Assembly (NCBI RefSeq): GCF_000013745.1
Contig: NC_007925.1
Coordinates: forward strand, 1,426,001-1,490,000
Direction: 5' to 3'
Length of the DNA: 64,000 nt
Source of the DNA: Rhodopseudomonas_A palustris_F
GTDB lineage: Bacteria; Pseudomonadota; Alphaproteobacteria; Rhizobiales; Xanthobacteraceae
The position numbers and the translations under genes are program-made. The notes beneath the pieces are model-generated. The model saw only the letters and a list, made by a program, of their open reading frames with translations. It was not told the origin of the DNA and made no database searches. Positions 1 through 9,313 of the stretch are shown here, in pieces (positions within the stretch are counted from its first letter, which is position 1; each line of letters opens with the position of its first letter).

Positions 1-264
1 CGCCTCGTCCTGACCTTGGAGAAGGGCCACAAGCTTCTGCAGCTCTCCAGAGCCGGCCTCGGTTTTCGGCTCGGGCGCTGCACGAAAGGCCCAGGCGATC
101 CGCGGTATGATTTGGGTCTTGATGGCGCGAACCATGCTGAGCGGAGGCGCTGCGGGCCGGAAACGCCAAATCGGGGCCGGCGGGGCTCGCTGAATCTGAT
201 GTGGAGGACCGATGCCCTCCATGCGGGAGCCCGTTGCGAGTTGATGCTCGGTACCATCACCCAT
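1..264 (-). CDS. AerR/PpaA-like cobalamin-binding photosynthesis regulator (partial, N-terminal 88 codons)
   Basis: An open frame on the minus strand starts at ATG 264 and runs off the left edge with no stop. AAGGGG lies a suitable distance upstream as ribosome binding site. The visible protein has a poorly conserved N-terminus and then a helix reading MVRAIKTQIIPRIAWAF, followed by ELQKLVALLQGQDEA. This pattern (IExxIIPRL, then a LVxLLL helix) resembles the N-terminal helical part of AerR/PpaA proteins, which carry a B12-binding domain and modulate the PpsR/CrtJ repressor. In related phototrophs such a gene lies beside the bchF operon, which fits. The B12-binding motif would be outside the window, so the identity is an inference from a short segment and position. 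Confidence 0.55.
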   Translation of the reverse strand, partial: MGDGTEHQLATGSRMEGIGPPHQIQRAPPAPIWRFRPAAPPLSMVRAIKTQIIPRIAWAFRAAPEPKTEAGSGELQKLVALLQGQDEA

Positions 265-287
265 CTGGATACCCCTTTTGGACTCGT

Positions 288-367
288 ATTCGTGTCCATT
301 TGAAGCGAACCGTCAAGTTTAATTTACGTATGGTTTGGTTGACAGTCGCTGGCCCGGAGTTTAGTTT
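288..367. promoter_or_regulatory. Divergent promoter region with degenerate PpsR-type sites (AerR-like gene / bchF)
   Basis: On the plus strand TTGACA (339-344) is a perfect -35 box, followed after 15-16 bases by the weak -10 candidate TTTAGT (360-365). This places the start about 25 bases before the bchF ribosome binding site. On the minus strand TTGACG (316-311) with a weak ACGAAT (293-288) could serve the regulator gene. Two imperfect matches to the PpsR consensus TGT-N12-ACA are seen. TGTC-N10-GAAC at 293-310 has a good left half. CGTA-N10-GACA at 327-344 has a perfect right half and overlaps the bchF -35. PpsR/CrtJ control of bch operons is established in the group; these particular sites are inference. 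Confidence 0.4.
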
Positions 368-398
368 TCCTCGAATTAGCCGCAGTAGGAGTGGCGCG

Positions 399-1082
399 GT
401 GCACCGTCGAGAAGATTCAGAACAGGATCAAGCTGGGGGCGGTGAGCGCCCGTCGTTGTCCGCAGGCTCGGTATCGCATCACCGCGATGCGTCTGTGTCA
501 AATGCTCTTTACAGTGCAGTTCCCGACGCGGTGGTCCTTGAGGACGCGCCGGTTGTTGCTGATCCCGGGCTTTCGTCGCTGCGCCAAGGCTTTAAGCCGC
601 TCTATACGCCTGAGCAGCGAATTCGCCGCGACCAAACCAAATGGACTTTGGTTCAAGGAATTCTCGCGCCCGTCCAATTTTTGATCTTCCTCATAAGCCT
701 CGGCTTGGTGATCCGCTACCTAGTGAGTGGCGACGGCTTTGCGGTCGCGACCGCCTCTGTCGTCATCAAAACACTGGTGCTTTACACAATCATGATCACG
801 GGTGCGATTTGGGAACGTGAAGTGTTCGGCTGCTATCTCTTCGCGCCGGCGTTCTTCTGGGAAGACGTGTTCAGTTTCTTGGTACTGGCCTTGCACACCA
901 CCTATCTGGTGATGCTGTTCGGCGGCCTCGGCGACCCGCAGCAGCAGATGTTCGTGGCGCTGGCCGCCTATGCCTCCTACGTCATCAACGCCACTCAATT
1001 CATTTTGAAGTTGCGTGCCGCGCGTCTCGACGAACGCAACAAAGCGTTGGCGGTGTCCACGATTTCGGGGAGCCGCGCATGA
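399..1082 (+). CDS. bchF: 3-vinyl bacteriochlorophyllide hydratase BchF
   Basis: Hydrates the 3-vinyl group of (bacterio)chlorophyllide a to 3-hydroxyethyl, a step of bacteriochlorophyll a synthesis at the membrane. The conserved family domain begins at about residue 70 (PLYTPEQRIRRD, then WTLVQGILAPVQF), with hydrophobic segments and the typical TGAIWEREVFG and FAPAFFWEDVFS stretches. The start is GTG 399 because AGGAG (387-391) lies 7 bases upstream and the candidate promoter fits. This gives 227 residues, about 60-70 longer at the N-terminus than common BchF proteins. Internal GTG codons at 495 and 531 would give shorter products but lack a good ribosome binding site. First gene of the superoperon; its stop overlaps bchN (ATGA). 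Confidence 0.92.
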   Translation: MHRREDSEQDQAGGGERPSLSAGSVSHHRDASVSNALYSAVPDAVVLEDAPVVADPGLSSLRQGFKPLYTPEQRIRRDQTKWTLVQGILAPVQFLIFLISLGLVIRYLVSGDGFAVATASVVIKTLVLYTIMITGAIWEREVFGCYLFAPAFFWEDVFSFLVLALHTTYLVMLFGGLGDPQQQMFVALAAYASYVINATQFILKLRAARLDERNKALAVSTISGSRA

Positions 1083-2365
1083 CCGTTCTCGCTCAGGGCT
1101 GCGATGTCGCCCCGCCGAACAATCTGACCAAGCCGGTGCGCCACGAGAGTGGGCAGCGCGAGGTGTTCTGCGGGCTGACCGGAATCGTGTGGCTGCATCG
1201 CAAGATCCAGGACGCGTTCTTCCTGGTGGTCGGCTCGCGGACCTGCGCGCATCTGATCCAATCGGCGGCGGGGGTGATGATCTTCGCCGAGCCGCGCTTC
1301 GCCACCGCGATCATGGAAGAGAAGGACCTCGCCGGTCTCACCGACGCCAATACCGAACTCGATCGCATCGTCACGCAACTCTTGACGCGGCGTCCCGATA
1401 TCAAACTGCTGTTTCTGGTCGGCTCCTGTCCGTCGGAAGTGATCAAGCTCGATCTGTCGCGCGCGGCATTGCGGCTGTCGCAGACGTTCTCGCCGGGCGT
1501 TCGCATCCTCAGCTATTCCGGCAGCGGCATCGAGACCACCTTCACCCAGGGCGAGGACGCCTGTCTCGCTTCATTGGTTCCGGAACTTCCAGCCGCATCC
1601 GGCAAGGACGCCTCGCTGCTGGTGGTGGGGTCGATGGCCGATGTGGTCGAAGACCAGTTCGTCCGGATGTTCGAGGCGCTCGGCATCGGGCCGGTGCAGT
1701 TTCTTCCGCCGCGCAATTCCGCGACGCTTCCCAGCGTCGGCCCTAACACTAAGTTTTTGCTGGCGCAGCCGTTTCTGGCTGATACCGCGCGCGAGCTGGA
1801 AAATCGCGGTGCGACGCGGCTGCGGGCCCCGTTCCCGCTCGGGGTCGAGGGGACCACCGCCTGGTTGCGTGCCGCCGCCAATGCCTTCGCCATCGATCCG
1901 GCGCTGTTCGACAAGGTGACGCAGCCGGCGCGCGCCCGGGCCGAGCGCGCGCTCGACAACTACCGCAAGGAATTGGCGGGCCGCCGGATTTTCCTGTTCC
2001 CGGACTCTCAGCTGGAAATTCCGTTGGCGCGATTCCTGTCCCGCGAGCTGGGAATGCAGCTGGTCGAGGTCGGAACGCCCTATCTGCACCGCGAGCATCT
2101 CGCCGAAGAACTCAAGCTGTTGCCGCCCGACGTCCAGATCACCGAAGGCCAGGACGTCGATCTGCAGCTCGATCGTTGCCGGCTGGCGCGCCCCGATCTG
2201 GTGGTGTGCGGACTCGGTCTAGCCAATCCGTTGGAAGCCGAAGGTATGACGACGAAATGGGCGATCGAACTCGTGTTCACGCCGATCCAGGGGTACGAAC
2301 AGGCTTCTGACCTGGCGGAATTGTTTGCGCGTCCGCTGGTGCGTCGCGCGAAACTGGTGGCCTGA
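1079..2365 (+). CDS. bchN: Light-independent protochlorophyllide reductase subunit N
   Basis: Subunit N of the dark-operative protochlorophyllide oxidoreductase (BchL)2/(BchNB)2, a nitrogenase-like enzyme reducing the C17-C18 double bond. The 428-residue protein has the three cysteines expected to bind the NB-cluster with subunit B: C31 (VFCGLTG), C56 (SRTCAH) and C117 (VGSCPSEVIK). Length is normal for BchN. The ATG overlaps the bchF stop by 4 bases and the stop lies one base before bchB, so translation is probably coupled. Confidence 0.97.
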   Translation: MTVLAQGCDVAPPNNLTKPVRHESGQREVFCGLTGIVWLHRKIQDAFFLVVGSRTCAHLIQSAAGVMIFAEPRFATAIMEEKDLAGLTDANTELDRIVTQLLTRRPDIKLLFLVGSCPSEVIKLDLSRAALRLSQTFSPGVRILSYSGSGIETTFTQGEDACLASLVPELPAASGKDASLLVVGSMADVVEDQFVRMFEALGIGPVQFLPPRNSATLPSVGPNTKFLLAQPFLADTARELENRGATRLRAPFPLGVEGTTAWLRAAANAFAIDPALFDKVTQPARARAERALDNYRKELAGRRIFLFPDSQLEIPLARFLSRELGMQLVEVGTPYLHREHLAEELKLLPPDVQITEGQDVDLQLDRCRLARPDLVVCGLGLANPLEAEGMTTKWAIELVFTPIQGYEQASDLAELFARPLVRRAKLVA

Positions 2366-2366
2366 G

Positions 2367-3959
2367 ATGCAGCTGACAGTTTGGACATATGAGGGGCCTC
2401 CCCATGTCGGCGCGATGCGCGTCGCCACGGGTATGGAAGGCCTGCACTACGTGCTGCATGCGCCGCAGGGCGACACCTACGCCGACCTGTTGTTCACCAT
2501 GATCGAGCGCCGCGATCGTCGCCCGCCGGTGACCTACACGACGTTTGCGGCGCGCGACCTCGGCGGCGACACTGCCGAACTGTTCAAGACCGCGGTGCAG
2601 AATGCCTATGAGCGGTTCCGGCCGCAGGCGATGATCGTCGGCGCGTCCTGCACCGGCTCGTTGATCCAGGACGATCCGGGCGGTCTGGCGAAGGGCATGG
2701 GGTTGCCGGTCCCGGTGATCGCCATCGATCTGCCGGCCTATCAGCGCAAAGAGAACTGGGGCGCGGCCGAAACCTTCTATCAGCTGGTCCGCGCGTTGGC
2801 GGGGCCGTCGGCGCCGCCGCCCGGCAGCAAGCGCCCCGAGCGCGCGCCCGGCGTTCGCCCGAAGTGCAACATTCTCGGGCCGACCGCGCTCGGTTTCCGG
2901 CATCGCGACGACGTGATCGAAATCACCGCGCTGCTCGGCAAGCTCGGCATCGACGTCAACGTCACCGCGCCGATGGGGGCGACCCCGGCCGACCTGACGC
3001 GATTGGGCGAAGCCGACTTCAACGTCGTGCTGTACCCGGAAATCGCCTCGCAGGCGGCGTCCTGGCTGCATCGGATCTTCCACCAGCCGTTCACCAAGAC
3101 GATCCCGATCGGCGTCTCGGCGACCCGCGAATTCATCGAGGAAGTGGCCGCGTTGGCCGGCGTCGACGCGGCGCCGGTGTTGAAAGCCAATTCCAGTCGG
3201 CTGACCTGGTTCTCGCATTCGGTCGACTCGACCTATCTCACCGGCAAGCGGGTGTTCATCTTCGGCGATGCCACCCACGTCGTCGCCGCGGCGCGGATTG
3301 CGTCCGATGAAATCGGCTTCAAGGTGGTCGGCATCGGCACCTACAGCCGCGAGTTCGGCCGCGAGATCCGCGAGGCCGCCAAGCTCTACGACGTCGAGCC
3401 GCTGATCACCGACGATTACCTCGAGGTCGAGGCGCATATCGCCGAGCTGCAGGTCGAGCTGGTGCTCGGCACCCAGATGGAGCGCCATATCTCCAAGCGC
3501 CTCGGCGTGCCCTGCGCGGTGATCTCGGCGCCGGTGCATATCCAGGATTACCCCGCGCGCTACGCCCCGCAGATGGGTTTCGAAGGCGCCAACGTGATCT
3601 TCGACACCTGGGTGCATCCGTTGATGATGGGCCTCGAAGAGCATCTGTTGGCGATGTTCAAGGACGATTTCGAATTCAAGGACGGCGCGGTGCCGTCGCA
3701 TCTCGGCGTCGGCCATTCGGCGCCCGCGGTGCAGACCGCGTCGTCCGAGCCGCAGCCATCAGCCATCGAGACGCCGAGCGCCGCAGCGACCGAGACCGCG
3801 GCGGTCTGGGCTGCCGATGCGGAAAAAGAACTCCGCAAGATCCCGTTCTTTGTTCGCGGAAAGGCCCGCCGTAATACCGAGCGATTCGCCAACGAAAATG
3901 GCGTCGCCACCATAACCGTCGAGACATTGTACGATGCCAAAGCGCACTTCTCCCGCTGA
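2367..3959 (+). CDS. bchB: Light-independent protochlorophyllide reductase subunit B
   Basis: Partner of BchN; forms the catalytic heterotetramer that receives electrons from BchL. Start ATG 2367 (MQLTVWTYEGPPHVG) gives 530 residues and places the unusual aspartate cluster ligand at D36 (PQGDTYAD) and the cysteine ligand at C95 (VGASCTG), the numbering known for BchB. A low-complexity linker rich in Ala, Ser, Pro and Glu (residues about 452-485) joins the core to the small C-terminal domain (RKIPFFVRGKARRNTE). An upstream in-frame start at 2325 would lie inside bchN and is rejected. The 3' end overlaps bchH by 26 bases. Confidence 0.97.
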   Translation: MQLTVWTYEGPPHVGAMRVATGMEGLHYVLHAPQGDTYADLLFTMIERRDRRPPVTYTTFAARDLGGDTAELFKTAVQNAYERFRPQAMIVGASCTGSLIQDDPGGLAKGMGLPVPVIAIDLPAYQRKENWGAAETFYQLVRALAGPSAPPPGSKRPERAPGVRPKCNILGPTALGFRHRDDVIEITALLGKLGIDVNVTAPMGATPADLTRLGEADFNVVLYPEIASQAASWLHRIFHQPFTKTIPIGVSATREFIEEVAALAGVDAAPVLKANSSRLTWFSHSVDSTYLTGKRVFIFGDATHVVAAARIASDEIGFKVVGIGTYSREFGREIREAAKLYDVEPLITDDYLEVEAHIAELQVELVLGTQMERHISKRLGVPCAVISAPVHIQDYPARYAPQMGFEGANVIFDTWVHPLMMGLEEHLLAMFKDDFEFKDGAVPSHLGVGHSAPAVQTASSEPQPSAIETPSAAATETAAVWAADAEKELRKIPFFVRGKARRNTERFANENGVATITVETLYDAKAHFSR

Positions 3960-6900
3960 CGCTACGCCGTTACGTGTCGTCATCGTTACGATGGACAGTC
4001 ATCTGTCCGGCGCGGCCGCCCGCGCGCGTAATCTGTTGCGGCGTGATTATCCCGGGATCGAACTGACGGTGCATTCCGCCGACGAGTGGGGCACCGACGA
4101 GGGCGCGCTCGGCCGTTGCTACGCCGATATTGCCACCGGCGACATCGTGATCGCCACCATGCTGTTCCTCGACGACCACGTTCGCGCGGTGATGCCGGCG
4201 CTGCTGGCGCGTCGCCTGGACTGCGACGCCATGATCTGCTGCATGTCGGCGGCCGAGGTGGTGAAGCTGACCCGGGTCGGCAAGTTCGACATGAGCGCCG
4301 AGGCGCTCGGCGCCATCAACTGGCTGAAGAAGCTGCGCGGCAAGAAGGAATCCGGTCCGGCCGGCAAGGGCGAGATGAAGATGCTGCGGCAGCTGCCGAA
4401 GCTGCTGCGCTTCATTCCCGGCACCGCGCAAGATATGCGCGCCTACTTCCTGACGCTGCAATATTGGCTCGCCGGCTCCGAGCAGAACATCGCCAACATG
4501 GTGCGCTTGCTGGTCGATCGCTACGCCAGCGGCCCGCGCAAGGGCCTGCGCGGCATCGCCAAGGCCGAGCCGCCGGTCGAATACGCCGATATCGGCGTGT
4601 ATCACCCGCGGATGAAGGGCCGGATCGCGGAATCCGTCGATAAGCTGCCGACCATTCCGAACCAGCAGGGCACCGTCGGCGTGCTGTTGTTGCGCTCCTA
4701 TCTACTGGCCGGCAATTCCGGTCACTATGACGGCATGATCGAGGCGTTCGAGGCCAAGGGGCTGCGCGTCATCGCGGCGTTCGCCAGCGGTCTCGATCAG
4801 CGTCCGGCGATCGAAAAGTTCTTCATGAAGGACGGCCGCAGCGCCGTCGATGCGGTGGTTTCACTGACCGGCTTCTCGCTGGTCGGCGGCCCTGCCTACA
4901 ACGATTCCAAGGCGGCCGAAGACATTCTGGCGACGCTCGACGTGCCGTATCTGTCGGCGCATCCGGTGGAATTCCAGACTCTCGAACAATGGGGCGCCTC
5001 CGACCGCGGCTTGATGCCGGTCGAGAGCACCATCATGGTGGCGATCCCCGAACTCGACGGCTGCACCGGCCCGATGGTCTATGGCGGCCGTTCCGACGCC
5101 GGCGAAGTGCCGTGCGCGGGCTGCGATCGGGCTTGCAAGTTCACCCGTTCGGAAAACGGCGGCGACATGTACACCTGCGCCGAACGCGCCGAGGTGTTGG
5201 CGTCCCGCACCGCCAAGCTGGTGGCTTTGCGCCGCAGCGAGCGCAAGGACCGCAAGGTCGCGGTGGTGCTGTTCAACTTCCCGCCGAACTCCGGCCATAT
5301 CGGCACCGCGGCTTTCCTCGGGGTGTTCGAGTCGGTGTACCGCACGCTGCAAGCGATGCAGCGCGAGGGCTATCAGGTCGAGCTTCCCGCCAATTCCGAC
5401 GAGTTGCGCGAGCGCATCATCACCGGCAACGCCCAGCGCTTCGGCTCCGATGCCAATGTGCATGCGCGGGTGATGGCTGGCGATCACGTCAAGAACGAGC
5501 GTTGGCTGCGCGAGATCGAAGGCCAGTGGGGTCCGGCGCCAGGCAAGCATCAGAGCGACGGCAGCTCGATCTTCGTGCTCGGCGAGCGCTTCGGCAACGT
5601 GTTCGTCGGTGTGCAGCCGGCGTTCGGTTACGAAGGCGATCCGATGCGCCTTTTGTTCGAAAAGGGCTTTGCGCCGACGCACGCGTTCTCGGCGTTCTAT
5701 CGCTGGCTGAAAGAAGATTTCGGCGCCCACGCGGTGCTGCATTTCGGGACCCATGGCGCCTTGGAGTTCATGCCCGGCAAGCAGACCGGCCTGTCCGGCG
5801 CCTGCTGGCCCGACCGCATGATCGGCGATCTGCCGAACGTCTATCTCTATGCCTCGAACAATCCGTCGGAAGGCTCGATCGCCAAGCGGCGCTCCGCCGC
5901 GACGCTGATCAGCTACCTGACCCCGCCGGTGGCGCATGCCGGCCTGTATCGCGGGCTGGTCGAGCTGAAATCCTCGATCGAGCGCTGGCGCGGCCTGTCG
6001 CCGGACGACGAGGCGGAACGCGCCGATCTCGCGGTGCTGATTCAGGCGCAGGCCAGCGCGCTCGACCTTGCGACAGCCGAGCCGGCCTGGGGCGATGCCG
6101 CCGTCGCCACCATCGCGAAATTGTCCGAAGACGTGCTGGAAATGGAATACGCGCTGATTCCGCACGGACTGCATGTGGTCGGCGAAAATCCGACGTTCGA
6201 GCAGCGGGTGGAAATGCTGCAAGCGGTGGCCGATGCCTCGCACGGCATTCGCCCCGAACAGTCGGTGATCGAAGGGCTGGTCCGCGGCGAGCGGCCGGAG
6301 CACGTGGTGGTCGGATCGGGGCCCGAGGCCGAGGCCAATATCGCGATCTACAAGCAATTGGCGGCCACCGACCGGCTCTTGGCCGAGGATCATGAAATTC
6401 CCAGCCTGATCCACGCCCTGGACGGCGGGTTCATCCGTCCGGCGCCCGGCGGCGATCTGTTGCGCACGCCGGCGATTCTGCCGACCGGCCGCAATCTGCA
6501 CGGCTTCGATCCGTTCCGGATCCCCAGCGCGTTTGCGGTGCAGGACGGCGCGGCGCAGGCGCAGCGGCTGATCGAAAAGCACATGGAAGGCGGCAACGGC
6601 CTGCCGGAGTCGGTCGCCATCGTGTTGTGGGGCACCGACAACCTGAAGAACGAAGGCGCGCCGATCGGCCAGGCTCTGGCCTTGCTCGGTGCCCGGCCGA
6701 GGTTCGACAGCTACGGCCGGCTGACCGGCGCCGAACTGATCCCGCTCGGCGAACTCGGCCGGCCGCGCATCGATGTCATCATCACCATGTCGGGCATTTT
6801 CCGCGACCTGTTGCCGCTGCAGATCAAGCTTTTGGCAGAGGCTTGCTTCCTCGCGGCCTCGGCCGATGAGCCGACCGACTTCAACTTCGTGCGCCGGCAT

Positions 6901-7677
6901 TCGCTGGCGTATATGGAACAACACAAGTGCGACATGGAGACCGCGTCGCTGCGGGTGTTCGGCAACGCCGACGGCGCCTACGGCTCCAACGTCAACCATC
7001 TGGTCGAGAACAGCCGCTGGGAAGACGAGGACGAACTCGCCGAGACCTACACCCGCCGCAAGAGCTTCGCTTACGGCATGAAGGGCCAGCCGGTGCAGCA
7101 GGCCGATCTGTTGAAGAGCGCGCTCGCCGACGTCGATCTGGCCTACCAGAATCTCGACTCCGTCGAACTCGGCGTCACCACGGTCGATCACTATTTCGAC
7201 ACGCTGGGCGGCATCAGCCGCGCGGTGCGCCGCGCCAAAGGCGGCACCGCGGCCCCCGTCTATATCGGCGACCAGACCCGCGGCGCCGGCACGGTGCGAA
7301 CCTTGTCGGAGCAGGTGGCGCTGGAGACGCGCACCCGCATGCTCAATCCGAAATGGTACGAAGGCATGCTGAAGCACGGCTACGAAGGTGTGCGGCAGAT
7401 CGAAGAACACGTCACCAACACCATGGGCTGGTCCGCGACCACCGGCGAGGTGGCGCCGTGGGTGTATCGCCAGCTCACCGAAACCTTCGTTCTCGACCCC
7501 GAAATGCGCGCGCGTCTTGCGGCCCTCAACCCGGTGGCGTCGGCGAAAGTCGCCAATCGCCTGATCGAGGCACACGAACGCAATTACTGGTCTCCCGACC
7601 CGGAAATGCTCGAGGTCCTGCGCAAGGCAGGCGAAGAGCTTGAGGATCGCCTTGAAGGCGTAGGAGTTGCCGCATGA
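3934..7677 (+). CDS. bchH: Magnesium chelatase subunit H
   Basis: Large porphyrin-binding subunit of Mg-chelatase, which with BchI and BchD (not in this window) inserts Mg2+ into protoporphyrin IX. This is the first committed step to bacteriochlorophyll. The protein has 1247 residues, normal for the CobN/Mg-chelatase H family, with family stretches such as HFGTHGALEFMPGKQ, LPNVYLYASNNPSEGS and ADDLLKSALADVDLAYQNLDS-like sequence near the C-terminus. The start lies inside the end of bchB and the stop overlaps bchL by 4 bases. Confidence 0.97.
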   Translation: MPKRTSPADATPLRVVIVTMDSHLSGAAARARNLLRRDYPGIELTVHSADEWGTDEGALGRCYADIATGDIVIATMLFLDDHVRAVMPALLARRLDCDAMICCMSAAEVVKLTRVGKFDMSAEALGAINWLKKLRGKKESGPAGKGEMKMLRQLPKLLRFIPGTAQDMRAYFLTLQYWLAGSEQNIANMVRLLVDRYASGPRKGLRGIAKAEPPVEYADIGVYHPRMKGRIAESVDKLPTIPNQQGTVGVLLLRSYLLAGNSGHYDGMIEAFEAKGLRVIAAFASGLDQRPAIEKFFMKDGRSAVDAVVSLTGFSLVGGPAYNDSKAAEDILATLDVPYLSAHPVEFQTLEQWGASDRGLMPVESTIMVAIPELDGCTGPMVYGGRSDAGEVPCAGCDRACKFTRSENGGDMYTCAERAEVLASRTAKLVALRRSERKDRKVAVVLFNFPPNSGHIGTAAFLGVFESVYRTLQAMQREGYQVELPANSDELRERIITGNAQRFGSDANVHARVMAGDHVKNERWLREIEGQWGPAPGKHQSDGSSIFVLGERFGNVFVGVQPAFGYEGDPMRLLFEKGFAPTHAFSAFYRWLKEDFGAHAVLHFGTHGALEFMPGKQTGLSGACWPDRMIGDLPNVYLYASNNPSEGSIAKRRSAATLISYLTPPVAHAGLYRGLVELKSSIERWRGLSPDDEAERADLAVLIQAQASALDLATAEPAWGDAAVATIAKLSEDVLEMEYALIPHGLHVVGENPTFEQRVEMLQAVADASHGIRPEQSVIEGLVRGERPEHVVVGSGPEAEANIAIYKQLAATDRLLAEDHEIPSLIHALDGGFIRPAPGGDLLRTPAILPTGRNLHGFDPFRIPSAFAVQDGAAQAQRLIEKHMEGGNGLPESVAIVLWGTDNLKNEGAPIGQALALLGARPRFDSYGRLTGAELIPLGELGRPRIDVIITMSGIFRDLLPLQIKLLAEACFLAASADEPTDFNFVRRHSLAYMEQHKCDMETASLRVFGNADGAYGSNVNHLVENSRWEDEDELAETYTRRKSFAYGMKGQPVQQADLLKSALADVDLAYQNLDSVELGVTTVDHYFDTLGGISRAVRRAKGGTAAPVYIGDQTRGAGTVRTLSEQVALETRTRMLNPKWYEGMLKHGYEGVRQIEEHVTNTMGWSATTGEVAPWVYRQLTETFVLDPEMRARLAALNPVASAKVANRLIEAHERNYWSPDPEMLEVLRKAGEELEDRLEGVGVAA

Positions 7678-8612
7678 ACATTCTGACCGATCCCGCCAAG
7701 CTGAAGACCGCAGGCTGCGCCGACACCAACGCCTCGAAATGCAGCGAGGGCGACGGCGAGGGCAGCGTCCAGGTGCAGCTCGATCCCAACCTGAAGATCG
7801 GCACCGCCAAGGTGTTCTCGATCTACGGCAAGGGCGGCATCGGCAAGAGCACGACCTCGTCGAACCTGTCGGTGGCGTTCTCCAAGCTCGGCAAGCGCGT
7901 GCTGCAGATCGGCTGCGACCCCAAGCACGACTCCACCTTCACGCTGACCAAGCGGCTGGTGCCGACCGTGATCGACGTGTTGGAATCGGTGAACTTCCAC
8001 TCCGAGGAACTGCGCCCCGAAGACTTCGTGTTCGAGGGTTACAATGGCGTGATGTGCCTGGAAGCAGGTGGCCCCCCGGCGGGAACCGGTTGCGGCGGCT
8101 ACGTGGTCGGGCAAACCGTGAAGCTTCTTAAGGAACATCATCTGCTCGAAGATACCGACGTGGTGATCTTCGACGTGCTCGGCGACGTGGTGTGTGGCGG
8201 TTTTGCCGCGCCGTTGCAGCATTCCGAACGCGCGATGATCGTGGCGGCCAATGATTTCGATTCGATTTTCGCGGCGAACCGGATCGCCGCGGCGATTGCG
8301 GCGAAATCGAAGAACTACGGCGTGCGGCTCGGCGGTATCATTGCCAACCGCTCCAGGGAAACCGACCAGATCGACAAATTCGGCGAGCGGACCGGTATCA
8401 GGCGGATTGCGCATCTCCCCGATCTCGATGTCATCCGCAAGAGTCGTCTGAAAAAGATGACACTCTTTGAGATGGATCACACCGACGAAATTCTGGCCGT
8501 GCAACAAGAGTACCTTCGGCTTGCCACTGAAATGTTGGAAGGCAAGGAACCGCCGATTGACGGCAAGCCGCTGAAGGATCGCGATATCTTTGACCTCTTG
8601 GGATTTGATTGA
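7674..8612 (+). CDS. bchL: Light-independent protochlorophyllide reductase iron protein
   Basis: NifH-like ATPase that donates electrons to BchNB during dark protochlorophyllide reduction. The 312-residue protein has the P-loop GKGGIGKST, and the two cysteines expected to bridge the 4Fe-4S cluster of the homodimer, in GTGCGGY and GDVVCGG. An N-terminal extension of about 35 residues before the P-loop domain is usual for BchL of purple bacteria. ATGA overlap with bchH; the stop overlaps the bchM start (TGATG). Confidence 0.97.
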   Translation: MNILTDPAKLKTAGCADTNASKCSEGDGEGSVQVQLDPNLKIGTAKVFSIYGKGGIGKSTTSSNLSVAFSKLGKRVLQIGCDPKHDSTFTLTKRLVPTVIDVLESVNFHSEELRPEDFVFEGYNGVMCLEAGGPPAGTGCGGYVVGQTVKLLKEHHLLEDTDVVIFDVLGDVVCGGFAAPLQHSERAMIVAANDFDSIFAANRIAAAIAAKSKNYGVRLGGIIANRSRETDQIDKFGERTGIRRIAHLPDLDVIRKSRLKKMTLFEMDHTDEILAVQQEYLRLATEMLEGKEPPIDGKPLKDRDIFDLLGFD

Positions 8613-9313
8613 TGCCCGTGGCCAACTATCTCGAACGGCGTGGTGAACTGAAGACCTATTTCGACCGCACCGCGGCCGACAATTGGGCTCGTCTCACCTC
8701 CGACGCCCCGGTCAGCGGCATCCGCGCCACGGTGCGCGCCGGGCGCGATGAGATGCGCAACACGTTGCTATCATGGCTGCCGGCGAACATGACCGGGATG
8801 CGGCTGCTTGATGCCGGATGCGGCACCGGTGCGCTGTCGATCGAAGTCGCGCGCCGCGGTGCGCATGTCGTCGCCATCGACCTGTCGCCGACGCTGGTCG
8901 AGGTCGCGCGGGAACGCATCCCGGCCGACGTCGATCCGGCCCTGATCGATTTCCGCTCCGGCGACATGCTCGATCCCAAGGCCGGCGAATTCGACTTCGT
9001 GGTGGCGATGGATTCGCTGATCCATTACCTGCCGGCGGATATCTGCAAGATCATGGCCGGGCTCGCCGCCCGCACCAGCCAGGCGATGCTGGTGACCTTC
9101 GCGCCGAAGACGCCGGCATTGGCGCTGATGCATTTCGTCGGCGGCTTCTTCCCGCGCGGCGATCGCGCCCCGGCGATCGAGCCGGTGGCTGAACAGAAAC
9201 TCCGCAAGCTGCTCACCGCCGATCCGGCGCTGCAGCAATGGCAGATCGGCCGCACGCATCGCGTCGCGCGCGGCTTCTACACCTCGCAGGCTTTGGAGAT
9301 GATCCGTCGATGA
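8612..9313 (+). CDS. bchM: Magnesium-protoporphyrin O-methyltransferase
   Basis: SAM-dependent methylation of the C13 propionate of Mg-protoporphyrin IX, following BchH. The protein is 233 residues, with SAM motif I LLDAGCGTGALSIE and the acidic residue of motif II in VVAIDLSP. ATG 8612 is preferred over the adjacent TTG 8609. It is the last bch gene of the bchFNBHLM set, and its stop overlaps lhaA. Confidence 0.95.
   Translation: MPVANYLERRGELKTYFDRTAADNWARLTSDAPVSGIRATVRAGRDEMRNTLLSWLPANMTGMRLLDAGCGTGALSIEVARRGAHVVAIDLSPTLVEVARERIPADVDPALIDFRSGDMLDPKAGEFDFVVAMDSLIHYLPADICKIMAGLAARTSQAMLVTFAPKTPALALMHFVGGFFPRGDRAPAIEPVAEQKLRKLLTADPALQQWQIGRTHRVARGFYTSQALEMIRR

Noticed and set aside
16..303. 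95-residue plus-strand frame at the left edge
   Set aside because: It is antisense to the AerR-like frame, has no ribosome binding site, and its composition is unlike a real protein.
2277..3716. Long minus-strand frame opposite bchB
   Set aside because: Antisense shadow of a GC-rich gene, with His/Arg/Asp-rich composition and no known family.
4861..7575. 904-residue minus-strand frame opposite bchH
   Set aside because: Produced by codon bias of bchH; no ribosome binding site and no recognisable domain.
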